Origin: Bradyrhizobium sp. NAS80.1
Lineage (GTDB): Bacteria; Pseudomonadota; Alphaproteobacteria; Rhizobiales; Xanthobacteraceae
Direction of reading: 5' to 3'
DNA length: 33,986 nucleotides
NCBI RefSeq assembly: GCF_001908205.1
Contig: NZ_LGHL01000081.1
Span: 1-33,986, forward strand
Shown: piece after piece, positions 1-8,172 of the stretch
Layout of the letters: each line of letters begins with the position of its first letter
Position numbering within the stretch: the stretch's first letter is position 1
The notes under the pieces: model-generated
Seen by the model: the letters and a program-made list of their open reading frames with translations, nothing else
Databases searched by the model: none
What the model was told of the DNA's origin: nothing
Made by a program: the position numbers and the translations under genes

Positions 1-1
1 C

Positions 2-112
2 CGATGGACCAAATCCGCCGACGACATCCTTGCTTCCATCGAGCGCTTCTGTCGTTACAATGCCCCCGCAAAACACGACCCAATGCTGCGAACTTCTGGT
101 TCAGGACACTAG
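2..112 (+). mobile_element. C-terminal tip of an IS630-family transposase (partial)
   Basis: The first 36 codons in frame 2 end at TAG (110-112) and contain WTKSADDIL followed by an IERFCRYN-like segment. Translations of this kind (WTK-[SA]-x-DIL) form the extreme C-terminus of IS630/Tc1-mariner DDE transposases, after the catalytic core, so only the end of the gene is in the window and the rest lies to the left. Its stop codon overlaps the stop codon of the leftward transporter gene (109-111), so the insertion sequence abuts that gene's 3' end. I could not define the terminal inverted repeat. Recognition is by motif only. Confidence 0.7.
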
Positions 113-1005
113 CGCGTCGCCAGCACCACGGCTGCGAGTGTGAAGATCAGCGCGGCGATCTGCCCTGCCCCGAGCGGCTCTCCCAGCGCGAGCGCCGAGG
201 CGACGACGCCAATGATCGGCACCGCCATGGTGCCGATCGCCGCGACCGAGGCCGGCAGGCGCGCCAGCGCCGCGAACCAGCTGACATAGGCGATGCAGAA
301 CTGCACGACGGTCGAATAGACCAGCAGCAGCCAGCCGACCGGCGTCACCAGCGCCAGATGCGTGGTCTCGATGATGAGGCCGATAATCGAGATCGGCAGG
401 CAGCCGATCCCGATCTGCCAGGCCGCGGCCGTGATCGGCGGCAGATGGATGGGGTACTTTTTCGAGAACACCGTTCCGACGGCGAAGCCGAGCGCGCCGC
501 ACAGCGCCATGATGATGCCCGGCAGCTTTTCCGCGCTCGCGGCAATGCCGTTGCCGCCCATGATCGCGGCAAGTCCGGCAAAGGCCATCACAAGCCCCAG
601 CGTGCGCAACACGGTCGGCCGCTCGCCCAGAACCGGCCAGGCAATGATCGAGGCCCAGACTGGCATCGTGTAGGCGATCAGTGCCGCCTCGCTCGCCGGC
701 AGCCAGAGCAGCGCCAGGCCCATCAGCACCATCCAGCCGGTGACGTTGAGGATTGCGGCGGTCAGCAGGCGCGGCCAGATCCCAGGGGCGACACGCAGGC
801 TCTGCCGGCGGATGACCGCCAGGGCGGCGAGCAGGACCGCGCCCAGCACCCCGGTCACCCCGCGCAGCGTCAGCGGCGGCAGCTCGCCGAGGAGGAATTT
901 GGTCACGGGCCAGTTGAAGCCCCAGCCGATCGAGGTGATGGCGAGGAACATCAGGCCGGCCGGAGCGATGCGCGGGCGCAGCGCCGGCCGAGTCGAATCA
1001 AGCAT
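109..1005 (-). CDS. EamA/DMT-family inner-membrane exporter
   Basis: This encodes a hydrophobic protein of about 298 residues with roughly ten membrane segments arranged as two EamA repeats, the architecture of drug/metabolite transporters (RhtA, YdcZ and relatives). The first repeat contains GWGFNWPVTKFLL and the end of the second is rich in Ala, Val and Gly (GEPLGAGQIAALIF). The ATG at 1003-1005 is chosen because the upstream in-frame extension to 1182 is polar and unlike a transporter N-terminus. No good ribosome-binding site is visible. The stop codon touches the stop of the IS630 fragment, so the last residues could have been altered by the insertion. The substrate (amino acid, purine or drug) cannot be told from sequence. 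Confidence 0.85.
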   Translation of the reverse strand: MLDSTRPALRPRIAPAGLMFLAITSIGWGFNWPVTKFLLGELPPLTLRGVTGVLGAVLLAALAVIRRQSLRVAPGIWPRLLTAAILNVTGWMVLMGLALLWLPASEAALIAYTMPVWASIIAWPVLGERPTVLRTLGLVMAFAGLAAIMGGNGIAASAEKLPGIIMALCGALGFAVGTVFSKKYPIHLPPITAAAWQIGIGCLPISIIGLIIETTHLALVTPVGWLLLVYSTVVQFCIAYVSWFAALARLPASVAAIGTMAVPIIGVVASALALGEPLGAGQIAALIFTLAAVVLATR

Positions 1006-1301
1006 GTGGGGTACCCGGCAGAAAAGAAGGCCAACTTGGCGCGGATTCGTCCCCCGTACCACCACCTCGGCGGGCATGCCTGCCCTCACCTTCCGTAACG
1101 CTAGGTGAGTCCCACCGACGCAATCCCGTTGCCCAAAAATATACCTGCCCTGTGAACAGCGGGATGAAGGGTCCGCATCCACACTAGACGGAAATTTTTT
1201 CGGTTGGGAATCCCTGAGGACTCACTGATACTTGGCGCAACAACAGGCGCGGGCTTGCCCCCTGTTATCCCCCGCAATCCACCATATTTAGTATTTGATT
1301 C
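1006..1301. other. Intergenic stretch between the EamA gene and the structured region
   Basis: No convincing gene is present. Long leftward reading frames cross this stretch (1101-1652, 1313-1810) but have low-complexity Arg/Pro/Ser-rich translations and no family resemblance, so I regard them as chance ORFs of G+C-rich DNA. It should hold the promoter of the leftward transporter gene, but no strong -35/-10 pair stands out. Confidence 0.4.
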
Positions 1302-1463
1302 AGGAACTCGCACTAGTTCTTGACGGGCGCAACGGAGAGTCCTAGCTTTCGGTCCGTTCGGCGCGAGTGAGTTTGCGTCCCGCCGGCACTCCCCCAAAGG
1401 GTCTCGCAAATCGCCACTCCGCCAGCCAGCCAAAGCCAGCGGGATGAGGGCTTGTCTGCCCGC
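1302..1463. ncRNA. Candidate structured RNA or palindromic element, four consecutive hairpins
   Basis: Four stems follow each other. (1) AGGAACT (1302-1308) pairs with AGTTCTT (1315-1321), with one G-T pair. (2) GCGC+AACGGA (1327-1336) pairs with TCCGTT (1353-1358) and GCGC (1361-1364), ten pairs with a two-base bulge. (3) GAGTG (1365-1369) and TTTGCG (1372-1377) pair with CGCAAA (1405-1410) and CACTC (1415-1419), eleven pairs around an internal loop. (4) GCGGG (1439-1443) pairs with CCCGC (1459-1463). There is no coding signal I trust on either strand. The density of nested perfect pairing suggests a folded RNA or a recombination-type DNA element. I do not recognise the family, and the strand is undetermined. 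Confidence 0.4.
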
Positions 1464-1641
1464 AGTAGCGGACCTCCAGGGCGCCAGAACGGGCCGGCAA
1501 CAGGCTCGGATGGCATCGATTGAAGTTGTGACGTTGTGGAGCGTTGAACGCATGTCGCGCACATCCCTTGGGGCGGATGGGCGTGGACATGCCGGCGGAT
1601 GAGAGGTGCACGCACCGAACCATCGCGCCGGGAGAAACTGG

Positions 1642-1747
1642 GCCGGATCCACCGGCTGAGCTGCGAAGCCTTAAAGGCCGGCAAGGCCCTTTGAGGACTC
1701 GCGAAACGAAATACCGACCTGGACGCCTGAACGGAGGCGGTCCGGTC
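1642..1747 (+). promoter_or_regulatory. Hairpin-rich 5' leader of nrdJ
   Basis: Three successive hairpins lie just upstream of nrdJ: GCCGG (1642-1646)/CCGGC (1652-1656); AAAGGCC (1673-1679) with GGCC-C-TTT (1685-1692); and a long stem from GACC at 1716 to GGTC at 1747 (about 12 pairs, two bulges) capped by GAACGG (1729-1734). The last one ends seven bases before the likely ribosome-binding site AAGGA (1754-1758), so its folding could control translation of nrdJ. No cobalamin-riboswitch core was found. Regulation is inferred from position only. Confidence 0.4.
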
Positions 1748-1770
1748 AAGGATAAGGACGGGGCAAGACG

Positions 1771-4700
1771 ATGCGGATTGAGCGGCGCCACACCACGGTA
1801 GGACAGTCACCTTACGCCGGGATCGAATTCCGGCTGACCACGTCGGAGATCAGGAATCCCGACGGCTCGGTCGTGTTCAAGCTCGATAACGTCGAGGTGC
1901 CGACCGAGTGGTCGCAGGTCGCCTCCGACGTCCTCGCCCAGAAGTATTTCCGCAAGGCCGGCGTTGCCGCGCGCCTGAAGAAGGTCGAGGAGGAGTCCGT
2001 CCCCTCCTTCCTGTGGCGCTCCGTGCCCGATACCGACGCGCTCGTCGCTCTGCCTGAGAAAGAGCGCTTCGTCAGCGAGCTCAGCGCAAAGCAGGTGTTC
2101 GACCGCCTCGCCGGCTGCTGGACCTATTGGGGCTGGAAGGGCGGCTACTTCACGTCAGACGAAGACGCCCAGGCCTTCTATGACGAGCTCCGCTACATGC
2201 TCGCCATGCAGATGGTCGCGCCGAACTCGCCGCAATGGTTCAACACCGGCCTGCACTGGGCCTATGGCATCGACGGTCCCGGCCAGGGCCACTATTACGT
2301 CGACCCCTTCACCGCCAAGCTGACCAAGTCCAAGTCGGCCTATGAGCACCCGCAGCCGCACGCCTGCTTCATCCAGGGCGTCGGTGACGACCTCGTCAAC
2401 GAGGGCGGCATCATGGACCTCTGGGTCCGCGAGGCGCGCCTGTTCAAGTACGGCTCCGGTACCGGCTCCAACTTCTCGCGCCTGCGCGGCGAAGGCGAAA
2501 AGCTCTCCGGCGGCGGCCGCTCCTCCGGCCTGATGAGCTTCCTCAAGATCGGCGACCGCGCCGCCGGCGCGATCAAGTCGGGCGGCACCACGCGCCGCGC
2601 GGCCAAGATGGTCGTCGTCGACGTCGATCACCCCGACATCGAGACCTATATCGACTGGAAGGTGAAGGAGGAGCAGAAGGTTGCCGCTCTCGTCACCGGC
2701 TCGAAGATCAACCAAAAGCACCTCAAGGCGGTGCTGAAGGCCTGCGTGAACTGCGAAGGCTCGGGCGACGACTGCTTCGACCCCGAGAAGAACCCTGCCC
2801 TCCGCCGCGAGATCAAGCTCGCGCGCCGCAGCCTCGTGCCTGACAACTACATCAAGCGCGTCATCCAGTTTGCGAAGCAAGGCTACAAGGACATCCAGTT
2901 CGAAACCTACGACACCGACTGGGATTCGGAAGCCTATCTCACGGTTTCGGGGCAGAACTCCAACAACTCGGTCTCGCTGAAGGACGACTTCCTGCGCGCC
3001 GTGGAAACGGATGGCGACTGGAACCTGAACGCCCGCACCTCGAAGAAGGTGACGAAGACGCTGAAGGCGCGCGACCTCTGGGAGAAGATCGGCTACGCCG
3101 CCTGGGCGTCGGCCGACCCGGGTCTGCACTTCAACACCACGATGAACGACTGGCACACCTGCAAGGCGTCCGGCGACATCCGCGCGTCCAATCCGTGCTC
3201 GGAATACATGTTCCTGGACGACACGGCGTGCAACCTTGCCTCCGCCAACCTGCTGACGTTCTACAACACCACGACGAAGCAGTTCGACGTTAAGGGCTAC
3301 GAGCACCTCTGCCAGCTCTGGACCATCGTGCTCGAAATCTCCGTGATGATGGCGCAGTTCCCGTCGAAGGCGATCGCCGAGCTCTCCTACGAGTTCCGCA
3401 CGCTCGGCCTCGGCTACGCCAACATCGGCGGCCTGCTGATGACCATGGGCCTGTCCTATGACTCAAAGGAAGGCCGCGCGCTCTGCGGCGCGCTGACCGC
3501 TGTGATGACCGGCATCACCTACAAGACCTCGGCCGAGATCGCGGCCGAGCTCGGCACCTTCCCGGGCTACAAGAAGAACGCCGCGCACATGCTGCGCGTG
3601 ATCCGCAACCACCGCCGCGCCGCGCATGGCGAGACCTCCGGCTACGAGGCCCTCAGCGTCAACCCGGTGCCGCTCGACCACGCCTCCTGCCCGCAAGCCG
3701 ACCTGATCGCACATGCGCAGGCCGCCTGGGATGCGGCGCTCGAGCTCGGCGAGAAGCATGGCTATCGCAACGCCCAGACCACGGTGATCGCACCCACGGG
3801 CACGATCGGCCTCGTCATGGATTGCGACACCACCGGCATCGAGCCCGATTTCGCCCTGGTGAAATTCAAGAAGCTGGCCGGCGGCGGCTACTTCAAGATC
3901 ATCAACCGTGCGGTACCCTCCGCGCTGCGCGCGCTCGGCTATCGCGAGAGCGAGATCGCGGAGATCGAGGCCTATGCCGTCGGCCACGGCTCCCTCTCCA
4001 ACGCCCCCGGCATCAACGCCTCGACGCTGAAGGCCAAGGGCTTTACGGATGAAGCGATCGCCAAGGTCGAAAAGGCTCTGCCGACCGCCTTCGACATCAA
4101 GTTCGCCTTCAACAAGTGGACCTTTGGCGAAGACTTCATCCGCGACCAGCTCGGCATCGGTGCCGACGCGATCGCGGCCCCCCGGCTTCGACCTGCTCCA
4201 GGCCGTGGGCTTCACCAAGCGCGAGATCGAGGCGGCCAACGTCCACATCTGCGGCGCGATGACGGTGGAAGGTGCTCCGCACCTGAAGGCCGAGCACTAT
4301 TCGGTGTTCGACTGCGCCAACCCCTGCGGCAAGATCGGCAAGCGCTACCTGTCGGTCGAGAGCCACATCCGCATGATGGCGGCGGCGCAGCCCTTCATCT
4401 CGGGCGCAATCTCCAAGACCATCAACATGCCGAACGACGCCACGGTGGAGGACTGCAAGTCCGCCTACATGCTGTCGTGGAAGCTGGCGCTGAAGGCCAA
4501 CGCGCTCTATCGCGACGGCTCCAAGCTGTCCCAGCCGCTCAACTCGCAGCTCATCAGCGATGATGAGGACGAGGACGATGCGGTCGACCATCTCTACGAG
4601 AAGCCGATGGCGGCGCGTGCCGCCCAGGTCTCGGAAAAGATCGTCGAGAAGCTGGTCGAGCGCATCATCGTGATGCGCGAACGCGAGAAGATGCCGGATC

Positions 4701-5542
4701 GCCGCAAGGGCTACACCCAGAAGGCGGTCGTCGGCGGCCACAAGGTCTACCTGCGCACCGGCGAGTATGACGATGGCCGTCTCGGCGAGATCTTCATCGA
4801 CATGCACAAGGAAGGCGCGGCGCTCCGCTCCTTCATCAACAACTTCGCCATCGCGGTGTCGCTGGGTCTCCAGTACGGCGTGCCGCTGGACGAATATGTC
4901 GACGCCTTCACCTTCACCCGCTTCGAGCCGGCGGGCCCCGTGCAGGGCAACGACTCGATCAAGTACGCGACCTCGATCCTCGACTACGTCTTCCGCGAGC
5001 TGGCGGTGAGCTACCTCTCTCGCTTCGACCTCGCCCACGTCGATCCCAACGAGACGGGCTTCGACGCGCTCGGCAAGGGCATCGAGGAAGGCAAGGAGCC
5101 GGACGAGGACGGCGGCCACCACGCGACCAAGCTGGTCTCGCGCGGCCTCACCCGCTCCCGCACCGACAACCTCGTCGTGATGCGCGGCGGCACCACTGCA
5201 ATCGCCCAGGGCAACGACAGCGCTCCGAGCGGCGGCAGCAAGGTCACGGCGCTAGCCTCCCACGGCACGTCGGCCCGCGTCGGCGACGCCCTCGAAGGCG
5301 CCGTCGCCCTGAAGCAGGAAGCGGCCCACGACCTCTCTCCGACGGAGAAGCTCGAGCAGATCCAGTGGAGCAAGGCCGGCACCGCGCAAGCGGCAGCCCC
5401 CAGCAAGGCCGAGCGCCGAGCGGAAGCCAAGGCCAAGGGCTACGAAGGTGAGATGTGCAGCGAGTGCGGCAACTTCACGCTGGTGCGGAATGGCACGTGC
5501 ATGAAGTGCGACACTTGCGGCAGCACGACGGGGTGTTCGTGA
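1771..5542 (+). CDS. nrdJ: Adenosylcobalamin-dependent (class II) ribonucleotide reductase, with an apparent +1 frameshift near 4180
   Basis: This enzyme reduces ribonucleotides to deoxyribonucleotides in the cytoplasm using a B12-derived radical. The N-terminus (MRIERRHTTVGQSPY) and the whole length are typical of the long alphaproteobacterial NrdJ. Visible landmarks are the HACFIQ cysteine region, the SNPCSEY active-site segment, PTGTIG, and a C-terminal cysteine cluster (CSECGN, CMKCDTCG) that resembles a zinc/redox tail. Codons run in frame 1 to about 4180 and continue in frame 2 to TGA at 5540-5542. The junction is a run of six C (4178-4183), and removing one C restores AAPGFDLLQAVGF. 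Corrected length is about 1256 residues, as expected. An enzyme this central is unlikely to be truly broken, so a base-call error is the simplest reading. AAGGA at 1754-1758 supports the ATG at 1771. Confidence 0.95.
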
Positions 5543-5645
5543 TTATGCCGATTGAAGGAGTCGAGGGTGGACGTTCGTAAATACGACCTCCGCGACTTCG
5601 CTATGCCGAACTGAAGTCCGCTTCGTTCGGTGCTGCTACTGGACC

Positions 5646-5705
5646 CGGCGCCGCAGGCGCCGCGTCCTTCGAAAAAAGATTTGCGGCGGGCTTCGGCCTC
5701 GCCGC
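5646..5705. repeat. Pair of G+C-rich hairpins between nrdJ and the CBASS operon
   Basis: CGGCGCC (5646-5652)/GGCGCCG (5656-5662) is a perfect 7-bp stem with a GCA loop. It is followed by GCGGCGGGC (5683-5691)/GCC-T-CGCCGC (5696-5705) around a TTCG loop. A run of six A (5672-5677) lies between them, so on the minus strand the second hairpin is followed by a T run like an intrinsic terminator. On the plus strand neither has a T run. This could be the nrdJ transcript end, a palindromic repeat element, or an insulator before the defence operon. Confidence 0.45.
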
Positions 5706-5728
5706 GAAAATCGCTCAACGAACGAATC

Positions 5729-6940
5729 ATGAATCAACTTGTGGGACGTGCCGTGACGAGTTCGGTTGCAGAGATCGCCGCGGATGAGTCGACGCCCGCG
5801 AAGTTGAAGCGCAAGGCAATTCCTACCAAGATCCAGAATGTGCTGTGGGGTCGCGCCGCAGGCCGCTGCCAATACGCGGGCTGCAACAAGCTATTGATCG
5901 GCGAACAGATCTCGGGCGCTCGCAACGCCAACAAGTCCTACATCGCGCACGTCGTAGGCGACTCGCCGGACGGGCCGCGCGGCGATCCGATCCTCTCGCC
6001 CAAACTCGCTCACGATCCGGACAATCTAATGCTCGTCTGCGACGAGCATCATCGGGTGATCGATCGCGAGATGGTCGACGCGCACTCCGTCGATGTTCTC
6101 GGCGAGATGAAGCGACGCCACGAAGCCCGCATCCTCACCGTAACCGGCATCGACGAGAACCTCGGCAGTCATGTCATCCGCTACGCAGCGAAGATTGGCG
6201 CGAACGAGTCGCCCGTCGAGAAGGGCGCGGTAAAGTGGTCGATGATCCCTGAGCGCTACCCGCTCGACGACGGCTGGATCGACCTCGATCTCGTCACCCT
6301 CGATCTGCGCGACGACGATCCCAGCTACTGGCAGACCCACATAAAGAACCTACAGACTGTCTTCGGCGAGAAGGTCCGCGGCCGCATGGAGCGCCAGGAA
6401 ATCAAGCGCCTCGCCGTCTTCGGTCTCGCGCCTATCCCGCTGCTGTTCGAGCTTGGCCGCCTGATCTCGGACATCGCGACCGCTGAAGTCCGACAACTGC
6501 TGCGCGATCCGAAAGGATGGAAGTGGGACCGATCGTCACCCGAGATGCACTACGACGTCCGGCGTCCTGAGCGCGTGGGTGGCCCGATCGCGCTCAAGCT
6601 TGAGATCAGCGCTCCCGTCGTCGACGATCGCATCTTGACCGTCCTCGGGCCCGACGTCTCGATCTGGTCGATCGCGGCCGACGGCGCCCATAACGACATC
6701 GTGAGGCGCCCGGAGGACATCGCGGCCTTCGCCAAACTTTTCCGCAAGACGCTCGACGACATCAAGCTCATCCACGGCGAGCACGCGCAGGTGAGCGTGT
6801 TTCCCGCGGTCCCGGTTTCGATTGCAGTCGAGGGCGGCCGGTCCTGGCAGCCGAAGGCACATCTCCCTCTCTCGATCTACGACCAGAACCGGAAACTGGG
6901 CGGCTTCGCCCTCGCCCATCGACTCGAACACGCCCACTAA
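5729..6940 (+). CDS. cap5: CBASS effector Cap5: HNH endonuclease fused to a SAVED cyclic-nucleotide sensor
   Basis: Predicted to be an abortive-infection nuclease: on binding the cyclic nucleotide made by the adjacent nucleotidyltransferase, the SAVED domain assembles and the HNH domain degrades DNA. In the 403-residue protein, the N-terminal third holds a treble-clef HNH module: Cys47 and Cys52 (CQYAGC), His74 (IAHVV), then DNLMLVCDEHH with Asn99, Cys104 and His107/108. The fragment DSPDGPRG between them is typical of this family. Residues from about 170 to 400 fit the SAVED domain in length and pattern. I start at ATG 5729 because the upstream in-frame extension from 5630 lies in the hairpin region and is low complexity. 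It is the first gene of the operon, 16 bp before the nucleotidyltransferase gene, and reads intact. The family assignment is firm; the identity of the activating nucleotide is unknown. Confidence 0.88.
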   Translation: MNQLVGRAVTSSVAEIAADESTPAKLKRKAIPTKIQNVLWGRAAGRCQYAGCNKLLIGEQISGARNANKSYIAHVVGDSPDGPRGDPILSPKLAHDPDNLMLVCDEHHRVIDREMVDAHSVDVLGEMKRRHEARILTVTGIDENLGSHVIRYAAKIGANESPVEKGAVKWSMIPERYPLDDGWIDLDLVTLDLRDDDPSYWQTHIKNLQTVFGEKVRGRMERQEIKRLAVFGLAPIPLLFELGRLISDIATAEVRQLLRDPKGWKWDRSSPEMHYDVRRPERVGGPIALKLEISAPVVDDRILTVLGPDVSIWSIAADGAHNDIVRRPEDIAAFAKLFRKTLDDIKLIHGEHAQVSVFPAVPVSIAVEGGRSWQPKAHLPLSIYDQNRKLGGFALAHRLEHAH

Positions 6941-6956
6941 CTTTACGGAGATCGAC

Positions 6957-8172
6957 ATGAACGTCCACGTGCGTCCCGTCATCACCCCCGAAGCCGAAGA
7001 GACACTCGAGGATCTCGCGGACTCGCTTGCAATTCCCGAGTCTCGATACGAACAGGCCGAGCGCAGCTACAAGGCGTTGGGCGACTGGCTGAATCGCCCG
7101 GCTTCGAGCATGCAGCAGTTCGATCCGCAGGTCCACGTTCAGGGTTCCTTCGGTCTCGGCACAGTGATCCCGCCGATCAGCGACGGAGAGCACTACGACG
7201 TCGACGCCGTCTGCGAATTCCGCAAGCTGAGCAAGTCGCAAACGACTCAGCAGAATCTGAAGCAACTACTCGGCGACGAGATGAAGCTCTACGCCCACGC
7301 GCAGAACATGAACAAGCCCGTTGGGGAACACCGACGTTGCTGGCGTCTCGACTACGCAGACGGCGCGCAATTTCACATGGACGTTACACCGGGCCTGTTG
7401 AATTCCGCCGAGCAGCGCGCCCTCCTCCTAGCGCATGGGCTCGACGCAAGGTTCGCCGACACCGCGATCGCGATCACCGACATCGACCATCATGCTTACC
7501 GCATCGTTTCAAGCGACTGGCCGCGGTCGAATCCACGCGGCTATCTCAAATGGTTCCTCAGCCGCATGGAAGTGATCTTCGAGGAGCGGAAGCGGGAGTT
7601 GATCCGCAAAGGCGTGCGCGCCGGCACCGAGCCAATCCCGTTCTACGCTGTGCGAACTCCGCTGCAGTCGGCCGTCATGATCCTCAAGCGCCACCGCGAC
7701 ATCATGTTTGTCGCACGGTCGGACGAACGCCCGATCTCAATCATCCTCACCACTCTCGCGGCCCACGCCTACGGTGGCGAGGCGAAGATCTCGGACGCTA
7801 TTCACTATCCTGAACGGTATGGACCGGTTCATCGGCAAGGCACCCGACGGCAGCTACGTCGTGGCCAACCCGAGCGATCCCACCGAAAACTTCGCGGACA
7901 AGTGGCGCAAACATCCGGAGCGAGCGGAGGCGTTCTTCGAATGGCTCGACCGGGCTCGACACGACTTCGCGCACGCCGCGGAACTCTCCAACAAGCGGCT
8001 CATCACCGAGACCCTCGCCAAATCGATCGGTCCTAGCGTCGCCGACCGCGTGCTCAAGCGGTCCGCCGCCCGTCTCGGTGCGCCTACGGTGCTGACGGCT
8101 GGCCTCGTTCGCAGCGAAGCCGAGGCGCGTCGCGCGCCGCCCCGCCTCGAGGGAGACCGGCGGAATGCTTGA
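6957..8172 (+). CDS. CBASS cGAS/DncV-like nucleotidyltransferase (CD-NTase), with an apparent frameshift near 7800
   Basis: This is the signal generator of CBASS: it makes a cyclic di- or trinucleotide after phage sensing. The nucleotidyltransferase core is clear: helix-turn GSFGLGT (Gly63-Ser64), the metal-binding pair YDVD (Asp81, Asp83) and the third acid in FHMD (Asp142). Codons run in frame 3 to about residue 280 (HAYGGEAKISDA), then the family-like sequence continues in frame 1 (TILNGMDRFIG, NPSDPTENFADKW) to TGA at 8170-8172. The shift lies close to 7797-7803, equivalent to one extra base or two missing. Corrected length is about 405 residues, normal for the family. GGAG at 6947-6950 supports ATG 6957. 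The stop overlaps the cap2 start by eight bases. I cannot assign the clade (CdnD, CdnG or other) by eye. Confidence 0.85.

Noticed and set aside
1560..1770. Cobalamin riboswitch before the B12-dependent nrdJ
   Set aside because: A GCCGGGAGAAACTGGGCC stretch faintly recalls the B12 box, but the conserved upstream core (GCCACTG and its neighbours) is absent.
1101..1810. Three overlapping leftward ORFs of 149-183 codons
   Set aside because: Their translations are Arg/Pro/Ser-rich without motifs, overlap one another and the hairpin region, and are best explained as chance frames in G+C-rich DNA.
4178..4183. Programmed frameshifting in nrdJ
   Set aside because: There is no recognised slippery heptamer plus stimulator, nrdJ is not known to use recoding, and similar same-sign shifts nearby suggest an error.
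2155..5122. Long antisense ORFs of 261-383 codons within nrdJ
   Set aside because: They mirror the codon bias of nrdJ on the opposite strand and show no protein family features.
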